A DNA stretch of 64,000 bases from assembly GCF_002940685.1 (NCBI RefSeq), contig NZ_PNFP01000004.1:1-64000 (forward strand), written 5' to 3'. The notes beneath the pieces are model-generated. The model was not told the DNA's origin and searched no databases. It saw only the letters and a list, made by a program, of their open reading frames with translations. The position numbers were made by a program, and so were the translations under genes. The DNA comes from Ensifer adhaerens. Its GTDB lineage: Bacteria; Pseudomonadota; Alphaproteobacteria; Rhizobiales; Rhizobiaceae. Below are positions 44,409-54,402 of the stretch, piece after piece; position 1 is the first letter of the stretch; each line of letters begins with the position of its first letter.

Positions 44409-46235
44409 ATGTGCGGTATTGTAGGCATCGTTGGCAACCAGCCGGTATCGGAACGACTGGTCGATGCGCTGAAGCGCTTGGAATACCGCGGTTATGATTC
44501 CGCCGGTGTCGCCACCGTCATTGGCGGAAAGCTGGAGCGCCGGCGCGCCGAAGGCAAGCTCGTCAATCTGGAGATCCGGCTGCGCGAAGAGCCGCTTGCC
44601 GGCACGATCGGCATTGCCCACACGCGCTGGGCAACCCATGGCGCGCCGACCGAGCGCAATGCGCACCCGCATTTCACCGACGGCGTCGCCGTCGTCCACA
44701 ATGGCATCATCGAAAACTTCGCCGCGTTGAAAGACGAGCTGATCGCCGGCGGCGCAAGGTTCGAGACGGACACCGACACGGAAGTTGTCGCGCATCTGCT
44801 CTCCAAGTTCCGTCGCGACGGACTTGGCCGGCGCGAGGCGATGCATGCGATGCTGAAGCGCGTCACCGGCGCCTATGCGCTGGCCGTGCTCTTCCAGGAC
44901 GATCCGTCGACGATCATGGCGGCGCGCAACGGCCCGCCGCTTGCGATCGGTCACGGCCGAGGCGAGATGTTCCTCGGCTCCGACGCGATCGCGCTTGCGC
45001 CTTTCACCAACGAGATCACCTACCTGATCGACGGCGACTGGGCGGTCATCGGTGCCAACGGCGTGCACATCTTCGATCTCGAAGGCAATGCCGTCGACCG
45101 GCCGAAGCAGCTGTCTTCGGCCGCCGCCTACATGATCGACAAGGGCAACCACCGGCACTTCATGGAGAAGGAGATCTATGAGCAGCCGGAGGTGATCGCG
45201 CACGCGCTCAGCCACTACATCGATTTTGCCGGCAACCGCATCAAGGAACTCGCAGGCACGATCGATTTCGCCAAGGTTCCGAGCCTCGCGATCTCCGCCT
45301 GCGGTACTGCCTATCTCGCCGGCCTCGTCGGCAAGTACTGGTTCGAGCGTTACGCCCGCCTGCCGGTGGAAATCGACGTCGCTTCCGAGTTCCGCTATCG
45401 CGAAATCCCGCTGTCATCAGAGGCGGCCGCACTGTTCATCTCTCAATCCGGCGAAACCGCCGATACGCTGGCGTCGCTGCGCTATTGCAAGGAACTTGGC
45501 CTGAAGATCGGTGCCGTGGTCAACACGCGCGAATCGACCATTGCCCGCGAATCCGATGCCGTCTTCCCGATCCTCGCCGGCCCTGAAATCGGCGTCGCCT
45601 CGACCAAGGCCTTCACCTGCCAGCTCGCGGTGCTGGCGTCGCTCGCGATCGGCGCCGGTCGCGCCCGCGGTACGGTGAGTGCTGAGGAAGAGCAGGTCCT
45701 GGTTCGCTACCTTGCGGAAATGCCGCGCATCATGGGGCAGGTGCTGAACGCCGTTCAGCCGAAGATCGAACTTCTGTCGCGCGAACTGTCGAAGTGCCGC
45801 GACGTGCTTTACCTCGGCCGCGGCACCAGCTTCCCGCTGGCGATGGAAGGCGCGCTGAAGCTCAAGGAGATCTCCTATATCCACGCGGAAGGTTACGCCG
45901 CCGGCGAGCTGAAGCATGGGCCGATCGCGCTGATCGACGAGAACATGCCGGTCATCGTGATTGCGCCGCACGACCGCTTCTACGAAAAGACCGTTTCCAA
46001 CATGCAGGAAGTGGCGGCCCGCGGCGGCCGCATCATCCTCATCACCGACGAGAAGGGCGCTGCCGCCTCGAAGCTCGAGACCATGGCGACGATCGTGCTG
46101 CCTGACGTCGACGAAGTCATCGCGCCGATGATCTTCTCGCTGCCGATCCAGCTGCTTGCCTATCACACGGCGGTGTTCATGGGCACCGACGTCGACCAGC
46201 CCCGCAACCTCGCCAAATCGGTGACCGTCGAATGA
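44409..46235 (+). CDS. glmS: Glutamine:fructose-6-phosphate aminotransferase
   Basis: A 608-residue enzyme making glucosamine-6-phosphate, the entry step to UDP-GlcNAc. It starts MCGIVGIVGNQPVSERLVDA, so Cys2 is the glutaminase nucleophile after Met removal. The class II amidotransferase covers about 2-220 (LEYRGYDSAGVA, THTRWATHG-like HTRWATHGAPTERNAHPH). Two SIS domains follow with SISACGTAYLAG-like text (LAISACGTAYLAGLVGKYW) and LGRGTSFPLAMEGALKLKEI. It overlaps the next gene by four bases (ATGA). No ribozyme was looked for, as those occur in Gram-positives. Confidence 0.96.
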   Translation: MCGIVGIVGNQPVSERLVDALKRLEYRGYDSAGVATVIGGKLERRRAEGKLVNLEIRLREEPLAGTIGIAHTRWATHGAPTERNAHPHFTDGVAVVHNGIIENFAALKDELIAGGARFETDTDTEVVAHLLSKFRRDGLGRREAMHAMLKRVTGAYALAVLFQDDPSTIMAARNGPPLAIGHGRGEMFLGSDAIALAPFTNEITYLIDGDWAVIGANGVHIFDLEGNAVDRPKQLSSAAAYMIDKGNHRHFMEKEIYEQPEVIAHALSHYIDFAGNRIKELAGTIDFAKVPSLAISACGTAYLAGLVGKYWFERYARLPVEIDVASEFRYREIPLSSEAAALFISQSGETADTLASLRYCKELGLKIGAVVNTRESTIARESDAVFPILAGPEIGVASTKAFTCQLAVLASLAIGAGRARGTVSAEEEQVLVRYLAEMPRIMGQVLNAVQPKIELLSRELSKCRDVLYLGRGTSFPLAMEGALKLKEISYIHAEGYAAGELKHGPIALIDENMPVIVIAPHDRFYEKTVSNMQEVAARGGRIILITDEKGAAASKLETMATIVLPDVDEVIAPMIFSLPIQLLAYHTAVFMGTDVDQPRNLAKSVTVE

Positions 46236-46732
46236 TCTATGTCCGGCACGAGCGCGCGGGAGATGAAGAGGCGATCCGCGGCGTGACAGCGGCCGCTTTC
46301 GAAGGGCATCCGCACAGCGACCAGAGCGAACCCTTCATCATCGAGCGGCTGCGCGCGGCAGGCGCGCTGAGCGTGTCGCTCGTCGCCGACATGAACGAGG
46401 AGATCGTCGGGCACATCGCCTTTTCGCCCGTCACTCTGACGCCGGAAGAACCCGGCTGGTTCGGGCTTGGGCCGGTCTCGGTCAGGCCGGATGTTCAGTC
46501 CCAGGGCATCGGCAGGCAGCTGATCCTCGAAGGGCTCGAATGGCTGCGGGCGGAAGGGGCTGCCGGCTGCGTCGTCGTCGGCGATCCGGCCTTGTATCAA
46601 AAGTTCGGTTTCCGCAATGAATCGGCTCTTGTATTCCCCGGTTGTGCGCCGCAATATTTCATGGCGCTGGCTCTCTCCGGCGCGATGGCGGCCGGTACGG
46701 TCGCTTATCATCCGGCCTTCGGCGTCGAGTGA
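46232..46732 (+). CDS. GNAT-family N-acetyltransferase
   Basis: A 166-residue GNAT enzyme: MIYVRHERAGDEEAIRGVTA at the N-terminus, WFGLGPVSVRPDVQSQGIGR carrying the acetyl-CoA loop (V-x-P-x-x-Q-x-x-G-I-G), and CVVVGDPALYQKFGFRNE near the C-terminus, typical of the YhbS-like group. The ATG overlaps the glmS stop, so it is coupled to glmS. Its substrate is unknown; the neighbourhood does not prove an amino-sugar target. The DUF502 gene follows 18 bases later. Confidence 0.9.
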   Translation: MIYVRHERAGDEEAIRGVTAAAFEGHPHSDQSEPFIIERLRAAGALSVSLVADMNEEIVGHIAFSPVTLTPEEPGWFGLGPVSVRPDVQSQGIGRQLILEGLEWLRAEGAAGCVVVGDPALYQKFGFRNESALVFPGCAPQYFMALALSGAMAAGTVAYHPAFGVE

Positions 46733-46750
46733 GGTTGAGACGGAAGAAGC

Positions 46751-47452
46751 ATGACGGAACATTCGAAACGCGGCTATATCGCGACGCGGCTGCGCAATTA
46801 TTTCCTGACGGGCCTGATCATCTGTGCGCCGGTGGCGATCACCGTCTGGCTCGTGCGCACCTTCATCGACTGGGCCGACGGATGGGTGAAGCCCTATCTG
46901 CCGAACTTCTATAACCCGGACACCTATTCGCCCGTCGCCATTCCCGGCTTCGGTCTGCTCATCGCGATTTTCGTGATCACCTTCGTCGGCTTCATGACCG
47001 CAAACCTCGTCGGTCGGTCAATCGTGAACTTTGCCGAGTCGCTCCTCAATCGCACGCCGCTCGTCCGCACGATCTACAAGTCCACCAAGCAGATTTTCCA
47101 GACCGTGCTGCAGGAGCAGTCCTCCTCCTTCAAGAAGGCCGGGCTGATCGAGTATCCGAGCCCGGGCATCTGGTCGCTGGTGTTCATCGCAACGGATGTG
47201 AAAGGCGAGATCGCCTCGAAGTTCAACGAGCGTGGCATGGACATGGTGGCGGTCTTCCTGCCGCCGACCCCGATCCCGACGGCGGGATTCCTGCTGTTCA
47301 TCCCGCGCGACAAGATCATCCCGCTCGAGATGAGCGCGGAGGACGCGGCAAAGCTGCTGATTTCGGGCGGCCTCGTGACACCCGATCAAAAGCCGCTCGC
47401 CAACGCACCCTTGAAGATCGGTCAGCAGAAGACTGAGATTCCCGTATCTTGA
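46751..47452 (+). CDS. DUF502 family membrane protein
   Basis: A 233-residue protein with two membrane segments, about residues 17-37 (LTGLIICAPVAITVWLVRTF) and 63-84 (GLLIAIFVITFVGFMTANLV), followed by a soluble domain. Family motifs are NRTPLVRTIYKSTKQIFQT and FLPPTPIPTAGFLLFIPR. No biochemical role is established for DUF502. It is the end of the glmS-GNAT-DUF502 group and is convergent with recG, 43 bases apart. Confidence 0.88.
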   Translation: MTEHSKRGYIATRLRNYFLTGLIICAPVAITVWLVRTFIDWADGWVKPYLPNFYNPDTYSPVAIPGFGLLIAIFVITFVGFMTANLVGRSIVNFAESLLNRTPLVRTIYKSTKQIFQTVLQEQSSSFKKAGLIEYPSPGIWSLVFIATDVKGEIASKFNERGMDMVAVFLPPTPIPTAGFLLFIPRDKIIPLEMSAEDAAKLLISGGLVTPDQKPLANAPLKIGQQKTEIPVS

Positions 47453-47495
47453 TACCGGGCCGCCGTGACCGTCGCCTTCGCAGGGTGGCGGGAGA

Positions 47496-49601
47496 TCACC
47501 CGGCGCGCAGGAAGCGGATCGCCTCGTCGCGCCGGTACAGATAGAGCAACGTGCGGAGCGCTTCGCCGCGCTCCGAGGTGAGATCCGGATCGCGCTCGAT
47601 CACGTAGGCGGCGTCCTTGCGCGCGATTTCGAGCAGATCGCCGTGGGCTTCGAGGCTCGCGATGCTGAAGCCCGGGGTTCCCGACTGGCGGGTACCGAGC
47701 AACTCGCCTTCACCGCGCAGCTTCAGGTCCTCCTCGGCGATCAGAAAGCCGTCCTCGCTGTCGCGCAGGATCGAGAGCCGCGCACGCCCGGTTTCGCCGA
47801 GCGGCCCCTTGTAGAGCAGGATGCAGGTGGAAGCCTCGTCGCCACGGCCGACGCGACCGCGCAACTGGTGCAACTGTGCAAGCCCGAAGCGCTCCGCGTG
47901 TTCGATCACCATGATCGTGGCGTCGGGCACGTCGACGCCCACTTCCACGACTGTTGTCGCGACCAGCAGGCGGAGCTCGCCGTTCTTGAAGGCGAGCATC
48001 ACCGCGTCCTTCTCCGCTCCGTTCATGCGGCCGTGGACGAGGCCGACATTGTTGCCGAAGCGCTTGGAGAGGCCCTCGTATCTTTCTTCGGCCGACATGA
48101 CGTCGACGGCTTCCGATTCCTCGACGAGCGGGCAGATCCAGTAAGCCTTCTTGCCCTCGCGCAATGCCGCGTCCAACCGATCGACGATGTCGTCAACGCG
48201 TTCCGTCGGGATCGTCACCGTCTGGATCGGCTTGCGCCCGGCGGGCTTTTCCGTGAGCTTCGAAACATCCATGTCGCCGAAGGCGGCAAGCACCAGCGTG
48301 CGCGGGATCGGCGTTGCCGTCATGACCAGCATGTGCGGTGAGATGCCCTTGGCGGTCAGGCGCAGCCGCTGGTGGACGCCGAAGCGATGCTGTTCGTCGA
48401 CCACCGCCAGCGTCAATTCCTTGTAGCTCACCGTATCCTGGAAAAGCGCATGCGTGCCGATCACCATCCGCGTCTCGCCGGAGGCGATGCGCTCGAGCAT
48501 GGCGTCGCGCTCCTTGCCCTTGGTGCGGCCGGTCAGGACGTCGATGACGATGCCGGCGGGTGCGGCCATCCTTGCGAGCGTCGCATGGTGCTGCCGGGCG
48601 AGGATTTCTGTCGGCGCCATCAGCACGGCCTGTCCGCCCGATTCGACGGCTGCCAGCATCGCCATCAGCGCCACCATCGTCTTGCCCGAGCCGACGTCGC
48701 CCTGCAGCAGCCGGAGCATGCGCTCGGTGCCGGACATGTCCTTCAGGATGTCGGCGATCGCCGCCGACTGGCTGGCTGTCAACGAAAAGGGAAGGGCGTT
48801 TATGACCGGACGGGAAAGCACGCCGGTTGCATGCACCGGCACCCCTGCGACCTTGCGCAGCCGCTGGCGCACAAGGGCCAGCGACAGTTGTCCGGCGAGA
48901 AACTCGTCATAGGCAAGGCGGCGGCGGGCGGGTGCCTGCGGGTCCAGGTCCGTCGCGTCGCGGGGATCATGGAGTGCCCGGAAACTTTCGGCCGCGGTGC
49001 CGAAACCCTGTCGTGTCTGCAGTGCGTCGTCCATCCATTCGGGCATGTCAGGCACACGGGCGACGGCCGCTTCGATCGACTTGCGTAGTATCCGCGGCGA
49101 CAGGCCCGCCGTCAGCCCGTAGACCGGCTCGACCAACGGCAGGTTTTCCGCTTCGCTTGCCCGGACCGCATAGTCCGGGTGAACCATGGACGGGCGGCCG
49201 TTGAACCAGTCGACCTTGCCGCTGACGATCACCGTTTCGTCGACCGGCAGCGATTTTTCCAGCCAGTTTCCCTTGACGCGGAAGTAGGTGAGCGCCAGTT
49301 CGCCGGTCTCGTCATGCAGGAAGACGCGATAGGGCAGGTTAGGCTTGCCGCGCGGCGGCGGCTGGTGGCGATCGACCCGGCCGGTGATCGTGACGATGAC
49401 CCCTTGCGGCGCGTGGGCGATACCTGGCTGCTGGCGCCGGTCGATCAGCGAATGCGGAGCGTGGAAGACGAGGTCGACGACGCGGCAGTCTTCGATCGTC
49501 TCGCGACCGAGCAGACGGGCATAGAGTTCGCCGATCTTCGGGCCGATGCCTGGAAGCGTGTCGAGCGGGGAGAAGAGCGGATCTAGCAGGGCGGGGCGCA
49601 T
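47496..49601 (-). CDS. recG: ATP-dependent DNA helicase RecG
   Basis: A 701-residue helicase that rewinds stalled replication forks and migrates Holliday junctions. The N-terminal wedge/OB domain covers about 1-230. Helicase motifs follow: LLQGDVGSGKTMVALMAMLA (Walker A), AVVDEQHRFGVHQRLRL (DExH box), MTATPIPRTLVLAAFGDMD and LRGRVGRGDEASTCILLY (motif VI). Length is normal. It is divergent from sdhE with 155 bases between. Confidence 0.95.
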   Translation of the reverse strand: MRPALLDPLFSPLDTLPGIGPKIGELYARLLGRETIEDCRVVDLVFHAPHSLIDRRQQPGIAHAPQGVIVTITGRVDRHQPPPRGKPNLPYRVFLHDETGELALTYFRVKGNWLEKSLPVDETVIVSGKVDWFNGRPSMVHPDYAVRASEAENLPLVEPVYGLTAGLSPRILRKSIEAAVARVPDMPEWMDDALQTRQGFGTAAESFRALHDPRDATDLDPQAPARRRLAYDEFLAGQLSLALVRQRLRKVAGVPVHATGVLSRPVINALPFSLTASQSAAIADILKDMSGTERMLRLLQGDVGSGKTMVALMAMLAAVESGGQAVLMAPTEILARQHHATLARMAAPAGIVIDVLTGRTKGKERDAMLERIASGETRMVIGTHALFQDTVSYKELTLAVVDEQHRFGVHQRLRLTAKGISPHMLVMTATPIPRTLVLAAFGDMDVSKLTEKPAGRKPIQTVTIPTERVDDIVDRLDAALREGKKAYWICPLVEESEAVDVMSAEERYEGLSKRFGNNVGLVHGRMNGAEKDAVMLAFKNGELRLLVATTVVEVGVDVPDATIMVIEHAERFGLAQLHQLRGRVGRGDEASTCILLYKGPLGETGRARLSILRDSEDGFLIAEEDLKLRGEGELLGTRQSGTPGFSIASLEAHGDLLEIARKDAAYVIERDPDLTSERGEALRTLLYLYRRDEAIRFLRAG

Positions 49602-49756
49602 GGTGATGAAATTGCGATGATAATTCGGGCTTTGGCAAGGCTGACAATCGGCTATTCAGAGTTTATAGAGCCGTTGACGACAAACCGTACCCCAAAGGCC
49701 TCGCGCGTTCGTCCGAGCGTGCAGGCGTCATCGCGGGCGGCAGGAAGGAATTTCCC

Positions 49757-50062
49757 ATGACCGGTATCTCTCGCACCAGCGCCGATCTCGATCCGCGTCG
49801 ACGGCGGATCCTGTTTCGCGCCTGGCATCGCGGCATCCGCGAAATGGATCTGATCCTCGGGCAATTTGCAGAGGCTGAGCTCTCGACGCTTTCTGAAGCA
49901 CAACTCGATGAACTCGAGACGATCATGGGCGAGGAAGACAACGACCTCGTCAAGTGGATCATCGGCGAACAGCCGGTGCCGGCTCGCTATCAGACTCAGA
50001 TGTTTCAACGCATCGCTGCCTATCGTCCGGATTTCGACAAGCTTCCCGAAGGGATGAAATAG
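49757..50062 (+). CDS. sdhE: Succinate dehydrogenase assembly factor 2 (SdhE)
   Basis: A 101-residue protein of the SdhE/SdhAF2 family, which promotes covalent FAD attachment to the succinate dehydrogenase flavoprotein. The signature R-G-x-x-E-M-D is present as RGIREMDLILGQFAEAEL, with FRAWHRGIREMD upstream. AGGAAG lies about eight bases ahead of the ATG. It is only four bases from mfd, so the two probably share a transcript. Confidence 0.92.
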   Translation: MTGISRTSADLDPRRRRILFRAWHRGIREMDLILGQFAEAELSTLSEAQLDELETIMGEEDNDLVKWIIGEQPVPARYQTQMFQRIAAYRPDFDKLPEGMK

Positions 50063-50066
50063 ACCG

Positions 50067-53000
50067 ATGATGCTGGCTGGCCTTGATCCGAAGAAGATTG
50101 TCGAAGCACAGCGAGAGATGACGATCGGGCCGGTGCCCTCCGGGGCCGAGGCGCTGATCCTTGCTGAGCTCGCCCGCGCCGGCCAACCGGTCGCCTATAT
50201 TCTTTCGGATGGCCAGCGGATCGCCGATCTGGAGCAAGTCCTCTCCTTCGTCGCGCCCGACATTCCGGTGCTGACGCTTCCCGGCTGGGACTGCCTTCCC
50301 TATGACCGCGTCTCGCCGAGCGCCGACACATCGGCACGGCGGCTGGCGGCGCTGAGCGCCTTGATTGCGCACAAGAAGAAGCCGCATGCGGCGATCGTGT
50401 TAGTAACTGTCAACGCCGCCCTCCAGAAGATCTCGCCGCAGGACGTGATCCAGAGCCTGGCGTTTTCGGCTCGCCCAGGCAACCAGGTGCGCATGGACGA
50501 TATCGCGATGCGGCTGGAGCGCAACGGCTTCGAGCGCGTCGCGACCGTGCGCGAGGTCGGCGAATACGCGGTGCGCGGTGGCATCCTCGATGTCTTCGTG
50601 CCTGGAAGCGGCGAGCCGCTGCGCTTGGACTTCTTCGGCGATACGCTCGAAACCATCCGCTCCTTCGACCCTGCAAGCCAGCGCACCACCGGCCAGGTGC
50701 GCTCCCTCGATCTCAATCCGATGAGCGAGGTGTCGCTGACGCCCGAGACGATCAGCCACTTCCGCAAGCAGTATCTGTCCCTGTTCGGCGCGACGACCCG
50801 CGACGACGCGCTCTATCAGGCGGTGTCTGAGGGCAGGCGCTATGCCGGCATGGAGCACTGGCTGCCCCTGTTCTACGACGGGCTGGAGACGGTCTTCGAC
50901 TATCTCGACGGCTTCCGCATCGTCACCGATCATCTGGCGCGTGAAGCCGCGGCCGAACGCTCGAAGCTCATTCTCGACTACTACGACGCCCGCCTGGCAT
51001 CGGCGTCCCCGGGCAAGGCGCAGGCCACCCAGGGCACGCCCTACAAGCCGGTACCGCCGGAACTGCTCTATCTGAGCGCGCAGGGTTTCAACGCCGGCTT
51101 GAGTTCGCGCGACGCCATTCGCCTGTCGCCTTTCAACGAGCACGAGGGTGAAGCCCGCCAGGTCATCTCGGTCGATGCGCGCCAGGGCATGCGTTGGGCG
51201 AAGTCGGCGGGTGAGGGCGAAGCCGAAAACGAACGCGTCAACGTCTTCGATCAGGCGGTCAAGTACATCGCCGAGCGCCGCTCGAAGGGCGCCAAGGTGG
51301 TGATTTCAGGCTGGAGCGAAGGATCGCTCGATCGCCTGCTCCAGGTTCTCGCCGAACACGGTCTCGGCAACGTCAAGCCGATCAAGGCGCTTGCCGAGAT
51401 CAAGTCGCTGAAGCCGGGCGAGGCGGCATCAGCCGTGCTCAGCATCGAAGCCGGCTTCGAGACGGGCGACCTCGTCGTCATCGGCGAACAGGATATCCTG
51501 GGCGACCGCATGGTCCGCCGCTCGAAGCGGCGCAAGCGCGGTGCCGACTTCATCGCCGAAGTGGCCGGTCTCGATGAGGGCAGCTATGTCGTGCATGCCG
51601 AACACGGCATCGGCCGTTTCGTCGGGCTGCGCACGATCGAAGCGGTCGGCGCACCGCATGATTGCCTCGAACTCGTCTATGCCGACGATGCCAAACTGTT
51701 TCTACCGGTCGAAAACATCGAGCTTCTGTCGCGCTACGGCTCGGAAGGCACCGATGCGATCCTTGACAAGCTCGGCGGCGTTGCCTGGCAGGCGCGCAAG
51801 GCCAAGCTCAAGAAGCGGCTGCTCGATATGGCCGGCGGCCTCATTCGCATCGCCGCCGAACGCCATACGCGCCGCGCGCCGGTGCTTGCCGCACAGGACG
51901 GCGTCTATGACGAGTTTGCCGCCCGCTTCCCCTATGACGAGACCGAGGACCAGCTGAACTCGATCGAGGCCGTGCGGGAAGATCTCGGCAGCGGCCGACC
52001 GATGGACCGGCTCGTCTGCGGCGACGTCGGCTTCGGCAAGACCGAAGTGGCCCTTCGTGCCGCCTTTATCGCTGCCATGAACGGCGTACAGGTCGCAGTC
52101 GTCGTGCCGACAACGCTGCTTGCCCGCCAGCATTTCAAGACCTTTTCCGAACGGTTCCGTGGATTGCCGATCCGCATCCAGCAGGCGTCGCGCCTCGTCG
52201 GTTCCAAGGAACTGGCGCTGACGAAAAAGGAAGTGGCCGATGGCAAGACAGATGTCGTCGTCGGCACCCATGCGCTGCTCGGCACGTCGGTCAACTTTGC
52301 CAATCTCGGCCTCTTGATCATCGACGAAGAGCAGCACTTCGGCGTCAAGCACAAGGAGCGACTGAAGGAGCTGAAGTCCGACGTGCACGTGTTGACGCTT
52401 TCGGCAACGCCGATCCCGCGCACGCTGCAGCTTGCCCTGACCGGCGTTCGCGAACTGTCGTTGATCACGACACCGCCGGTCGACCGCATGGCGGTGCGTA
52501 CCTTCATCTCGCCCTTCGACGCGCTGGTGATCCGCGAAACGCTGATGCGCGAGCACTATCGCGGCGGCCAGAGCTTCTATGTCTGCCCGCGCCTGAGCGA
52601 CCTGTCGGAAATCCATGATTTCCTGAAGTCGGACGTTCCGGAGTTGAAAGTGGCCGTCGCCCACGGCCAGATGCCGGCAACCGAGCTCGAAGACATCATG
52701 AACGCCTTCTATGACGGGCGTTATGACGTGCTGCTGTCGACGACGATCGTCGAATCCGGCCTCGACGTGCCGACGGCCAACACGCTGATCGTGCACCGCG
52801 CCGACATGTTCGGTCTTGCCCAGCTCTATCAGCTTCGCGGCCGCGTCGGTCGCTCGAAGGTGCGCGCCTTCGCGCTGTTCACGCTGCCGGTCAACAAGAC
52901 GCTGACGGGCATGGCCGAGCGCCGGTTGAAGGTGCTGCAGTCGCTCGACACGCTCGGTGCCGGCTTCCAGCTCGCAAGCCACGACCTCGATATCCGCGGT

Positions 53001-53573
53001 GCCGGCAACCTGCTCGGGGAGGAACAGTCGGGCCATATCAAGGAGGTCGGCTTCGAGCTGTACCAGCAGATGCTCGAGGAGGCGGTCGCCGAACTCAAGG
53101 GCGAGGAAGAAATCCACGACACCGGCTGGTCGCCGCAGATTTCGGTCGGAACACCGGTCATGATCCCGGAACACTACGTACCGGATCTGCATCTGAGGCT
53201 CGGTCTCTATCGCCGTCTCGGCGAGCTGACGGACCTGAAGGAGATCGACGGCTTCGGCGCCGAGATGATCGATCGTTTCGGTCCGCTGCCGATCGAGGTC
53301 CAGCATCTCTTGAAGATCGTCTACATCAAGTCGCTCTGCCGCACCGCGAATGTCGAGAAGCTCGATGCCGGGCCGAAGGGCGTCGTCGTCCAGTTCCGCA
53401 ACAAGGAATTCCCGAACCCTGCGGCACTTGTGGGTTACATCGCCAAGCAGGGTACGCTTTCGAAGATCCGGCCCGACCAGAGCATCTTCTTCCAGCGCGA
53501 GCTGGCGACCCCGGAAAAGCGCCTGTCCGGCGCGGCGATGGTGATGACGCAGCTCGCCGGCCTGGCAAAATAG
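50067..53573 (+). CDS. mfd: Transcription-repair coupling factor Mfd
   Basis: A 1168-residue ATPase that removes stalled RNA polymerase from lesions and recruits UvrAB. The UvrB-like N-terminus covers about 1-340 (LPGWDCLPYDRVSPSADTSA), and the RNA-polymerase-interaction domain lies near 505-570 (VVHAEHGIGRFVGL). RecG-like helicase motifs follow: CGDVGFGKTEVALRAAF, LIIDEEQHFGVKHKERL and QLRGRVGRSKVRAFALF. The C-terminal TRCF domain is near 1000-1100. It follows sdhE by four bases. Confidence 0.95.
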   Translation: MMLAGLDPKKIVEAQREMTIGPVPSGAEALILAELARAGQPVAYILSDGQRIADLEQVLSFVAPDIPVLTLPGWDCLPYDRVSPSADTSARRLAALSALIAHKKKPHAAIVLVTVNAALQKISPQDVIQSLAFSARPGNQVRMDDIAMRLERNGFERVATVREVGEYAVRGGILDVFVPGSGEPLRLDFFGDTLETIRSFDPASQRTTGQVRSLDLNPMSEVSLTPETISHFRKQYLSLFGATTRDDALYQAVSEGRRYAGMEHWLPLFYDGLETVFDYLDGFRIVTDHLAREAAAERSKLILDYYDARLASASPGKAQATQGTPYKPVPPELLYLSAQGFNAGLSSRDAIRLSPFNEHEGEARQVISVDARQGMRWAKSAGEGEAENERVNVFDQAVKYIAERRSKGAKVVISGWSEGSLDRLLQVLAEHGLGNVKPIKALAEIKSLKPGEAASAVLSIEAGFETGDLVVIGEQDILGDRMVRRSKRRKRGADFIAEVAGLDEGSYVVHAEHGIGRFVGLRTIEAVGAPHDCLELVYADDAKLFLPVENIELLSRYGSEGTDAILDKLGGVAWQARKAKLKKRLLDMAGGLIRIAAERHTRRAPVLAAQDGVYDEFAARFPYDETEDQLNSIEAVREDLGSGRPMDRLVCGDVGFGKTEVALRAAFIAAMNGVQVAVVVPTTLLARQHFKTFSERFRGLPIRIQQASRLVGSKELALTKKEVADGKTDVVVGTHALLGTSVNFANLGLLIIDEEQHFGVKHKERLKELKSDVHVLTLSATPIPRTLQLALTGVRELSLITTPPVDRMAVRTFISPFDALVIRETLMREHYRGGQSFYVCPRLSDLSEIHDFLKSDVPELKVAVAHGQMPATELEDIMNAFYDGRYDVLLSTTIVESGLDVPTANTLIVHRADMFGLAQLYQLRGRVGRSKVRAFALFTLPVNKTLTGMAERRLKVLQSLDTLGAGFQLASHDLDIRGAGNLLGEEQSGHIKEVGFELYQQMLEEAVAELKGEEEIHDTGWSPQISVGTPVMIPEHYVPDLHLRLGLYRRLGELTDLKEIDGFGAEMIDRFGPLPIEVQHLLKIVYIKSLCRTANVEKLDAGPKGVVVQFRNKEFPNPAALVGYIAKQGTLSKIRPDQSIFFQRELATPEKRLSGAAMVMTQLAGLAK

Positions 53574-53578
53574 CGAAT

Positions 53579-53611
53579 GGCCGTCCTGTTGCGTGACGCG
53601 GCGGGACGGCC
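53579..53611 (+). terminator. Hairpin after mfd
   Basis: GGCCGTCC pairs with GGACGGCC, with an inner GCGT/ACGC stem, starting six bases after the mfd stop. There is no T-run, so termination is likely but not certain; it is also near the 3' end of the convergent frnE-like gene. Confidence 0.5.
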
Positions 53612-53651
53612 AAGGTTTGTCGAAAGACGTCTGTTTCGGATCGCCGCGCGA

Positions 53652-54314
53652 TCAGTTCGGCTCGCCGCTTGCCTTCATCTGAGCGATTTCGCACAGCGCG
53701 TTCGTCAATACGTCGACGGATTGCGCGCCCATCACGGCATATTGTCCTTCGAGGATGAAGCAGGGAACGCCGGTCACGCCCATCTCGCGGGCCATGCCGA
53801 CCTCCTCCTTCACCGCGTCCTTGTCGGCGTCGGAGCTAAGCAGCGCCGCAATGACGGGACGATCGAGCCCGGCCTGCTCGGCGATATCGAGCAGGACCGC
53901 GTGATCGCCGACATTGCGGCCTTCTTCGAAGTTGGCCTTGAACAGGAGGCCGACGACGGCCGACTGCGCCTGCTCGCCATTCGTCGCCGCCCAGCGCACG
54001 AGCCGGTGAGCGTCGAGCGTGTTCGGGCTGATCTTCACCGCATCGAAATCGAAGGCGATGCCGTCGGCATTGCCGAGTTCGCGCAACATGTCATGGGCGC
54101 GGTCGACGGCCTCCTGGCCGCCGAGCTTCTCTGCAAGATGCCGCTTGTGATCGATCCCTTCGGGCGGCAGGTCGGGATTGAGCTGGTAGGGGCGCCAATT
54201 GACCGTGACGAGCACGTCCGGAACGTTGGCAATCGCCTGGTCGAGCCGTGCCCTGCCGAGATAACACCAGGGGCACACGACGTCCGAGACGATATCGATG
54301 CTGACGGTTTGCAT
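53652..54314 (-). CDS. DsbA-family (FrnE-type) oxidoreductase
   Basis: A 220-residue thioredoxin-fold protein without a signal peptide, starting MQTVSIDIVSDVVCPWCYLG. The active site CPWC is at residues 14-17, and LPPEGIDHKRHLAEKLGG and EMGVTGVPCFILEGQYAVMG (cis-Pro loop) are typical of the FrnE/2-hydroxychromene isomerase-like DsbA group. Cytoplasmic disulfide or polyketide-type chemistry has been proposed for members, and the substrate here is unknown. It is convergent with mfd. Confidence 0.88.
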   Translation of the reverse strand: MQTVSIDIVSDVVCPWCYLGRARLDQAIANVPDVLVTVNWRPYQLNPDLPPEGIDHKRHLAEKLGGQEAVDRAHDMLRELGNADGIAFDFDAVKISPNTLDAHRLVRWAATNGEQAQSAVVGLLFKANFEEGRNVGDHAVLLDIAEQAGLDRPVIAALLSSDADKDAVKEEVGMAREMGVTGVPCFILEGQYAVMGAQSVDVLTNALCEIAQMKASGEPN

Positions 54315-54402
54315 GGTGTGGGCGCCTTTCCTTGTTCGGTTGAAGGCGAGATAAGCCGGTTTCATCCGGCTTTCAATGCGTTACCAAAAGGGAACCAACC
54401 CT

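Noticed and set aside
51702-53306. A 534-codon minus-strand open frame
   Set aside because: It is antisense to mfd, whose helicase motifs run through the whole interval.
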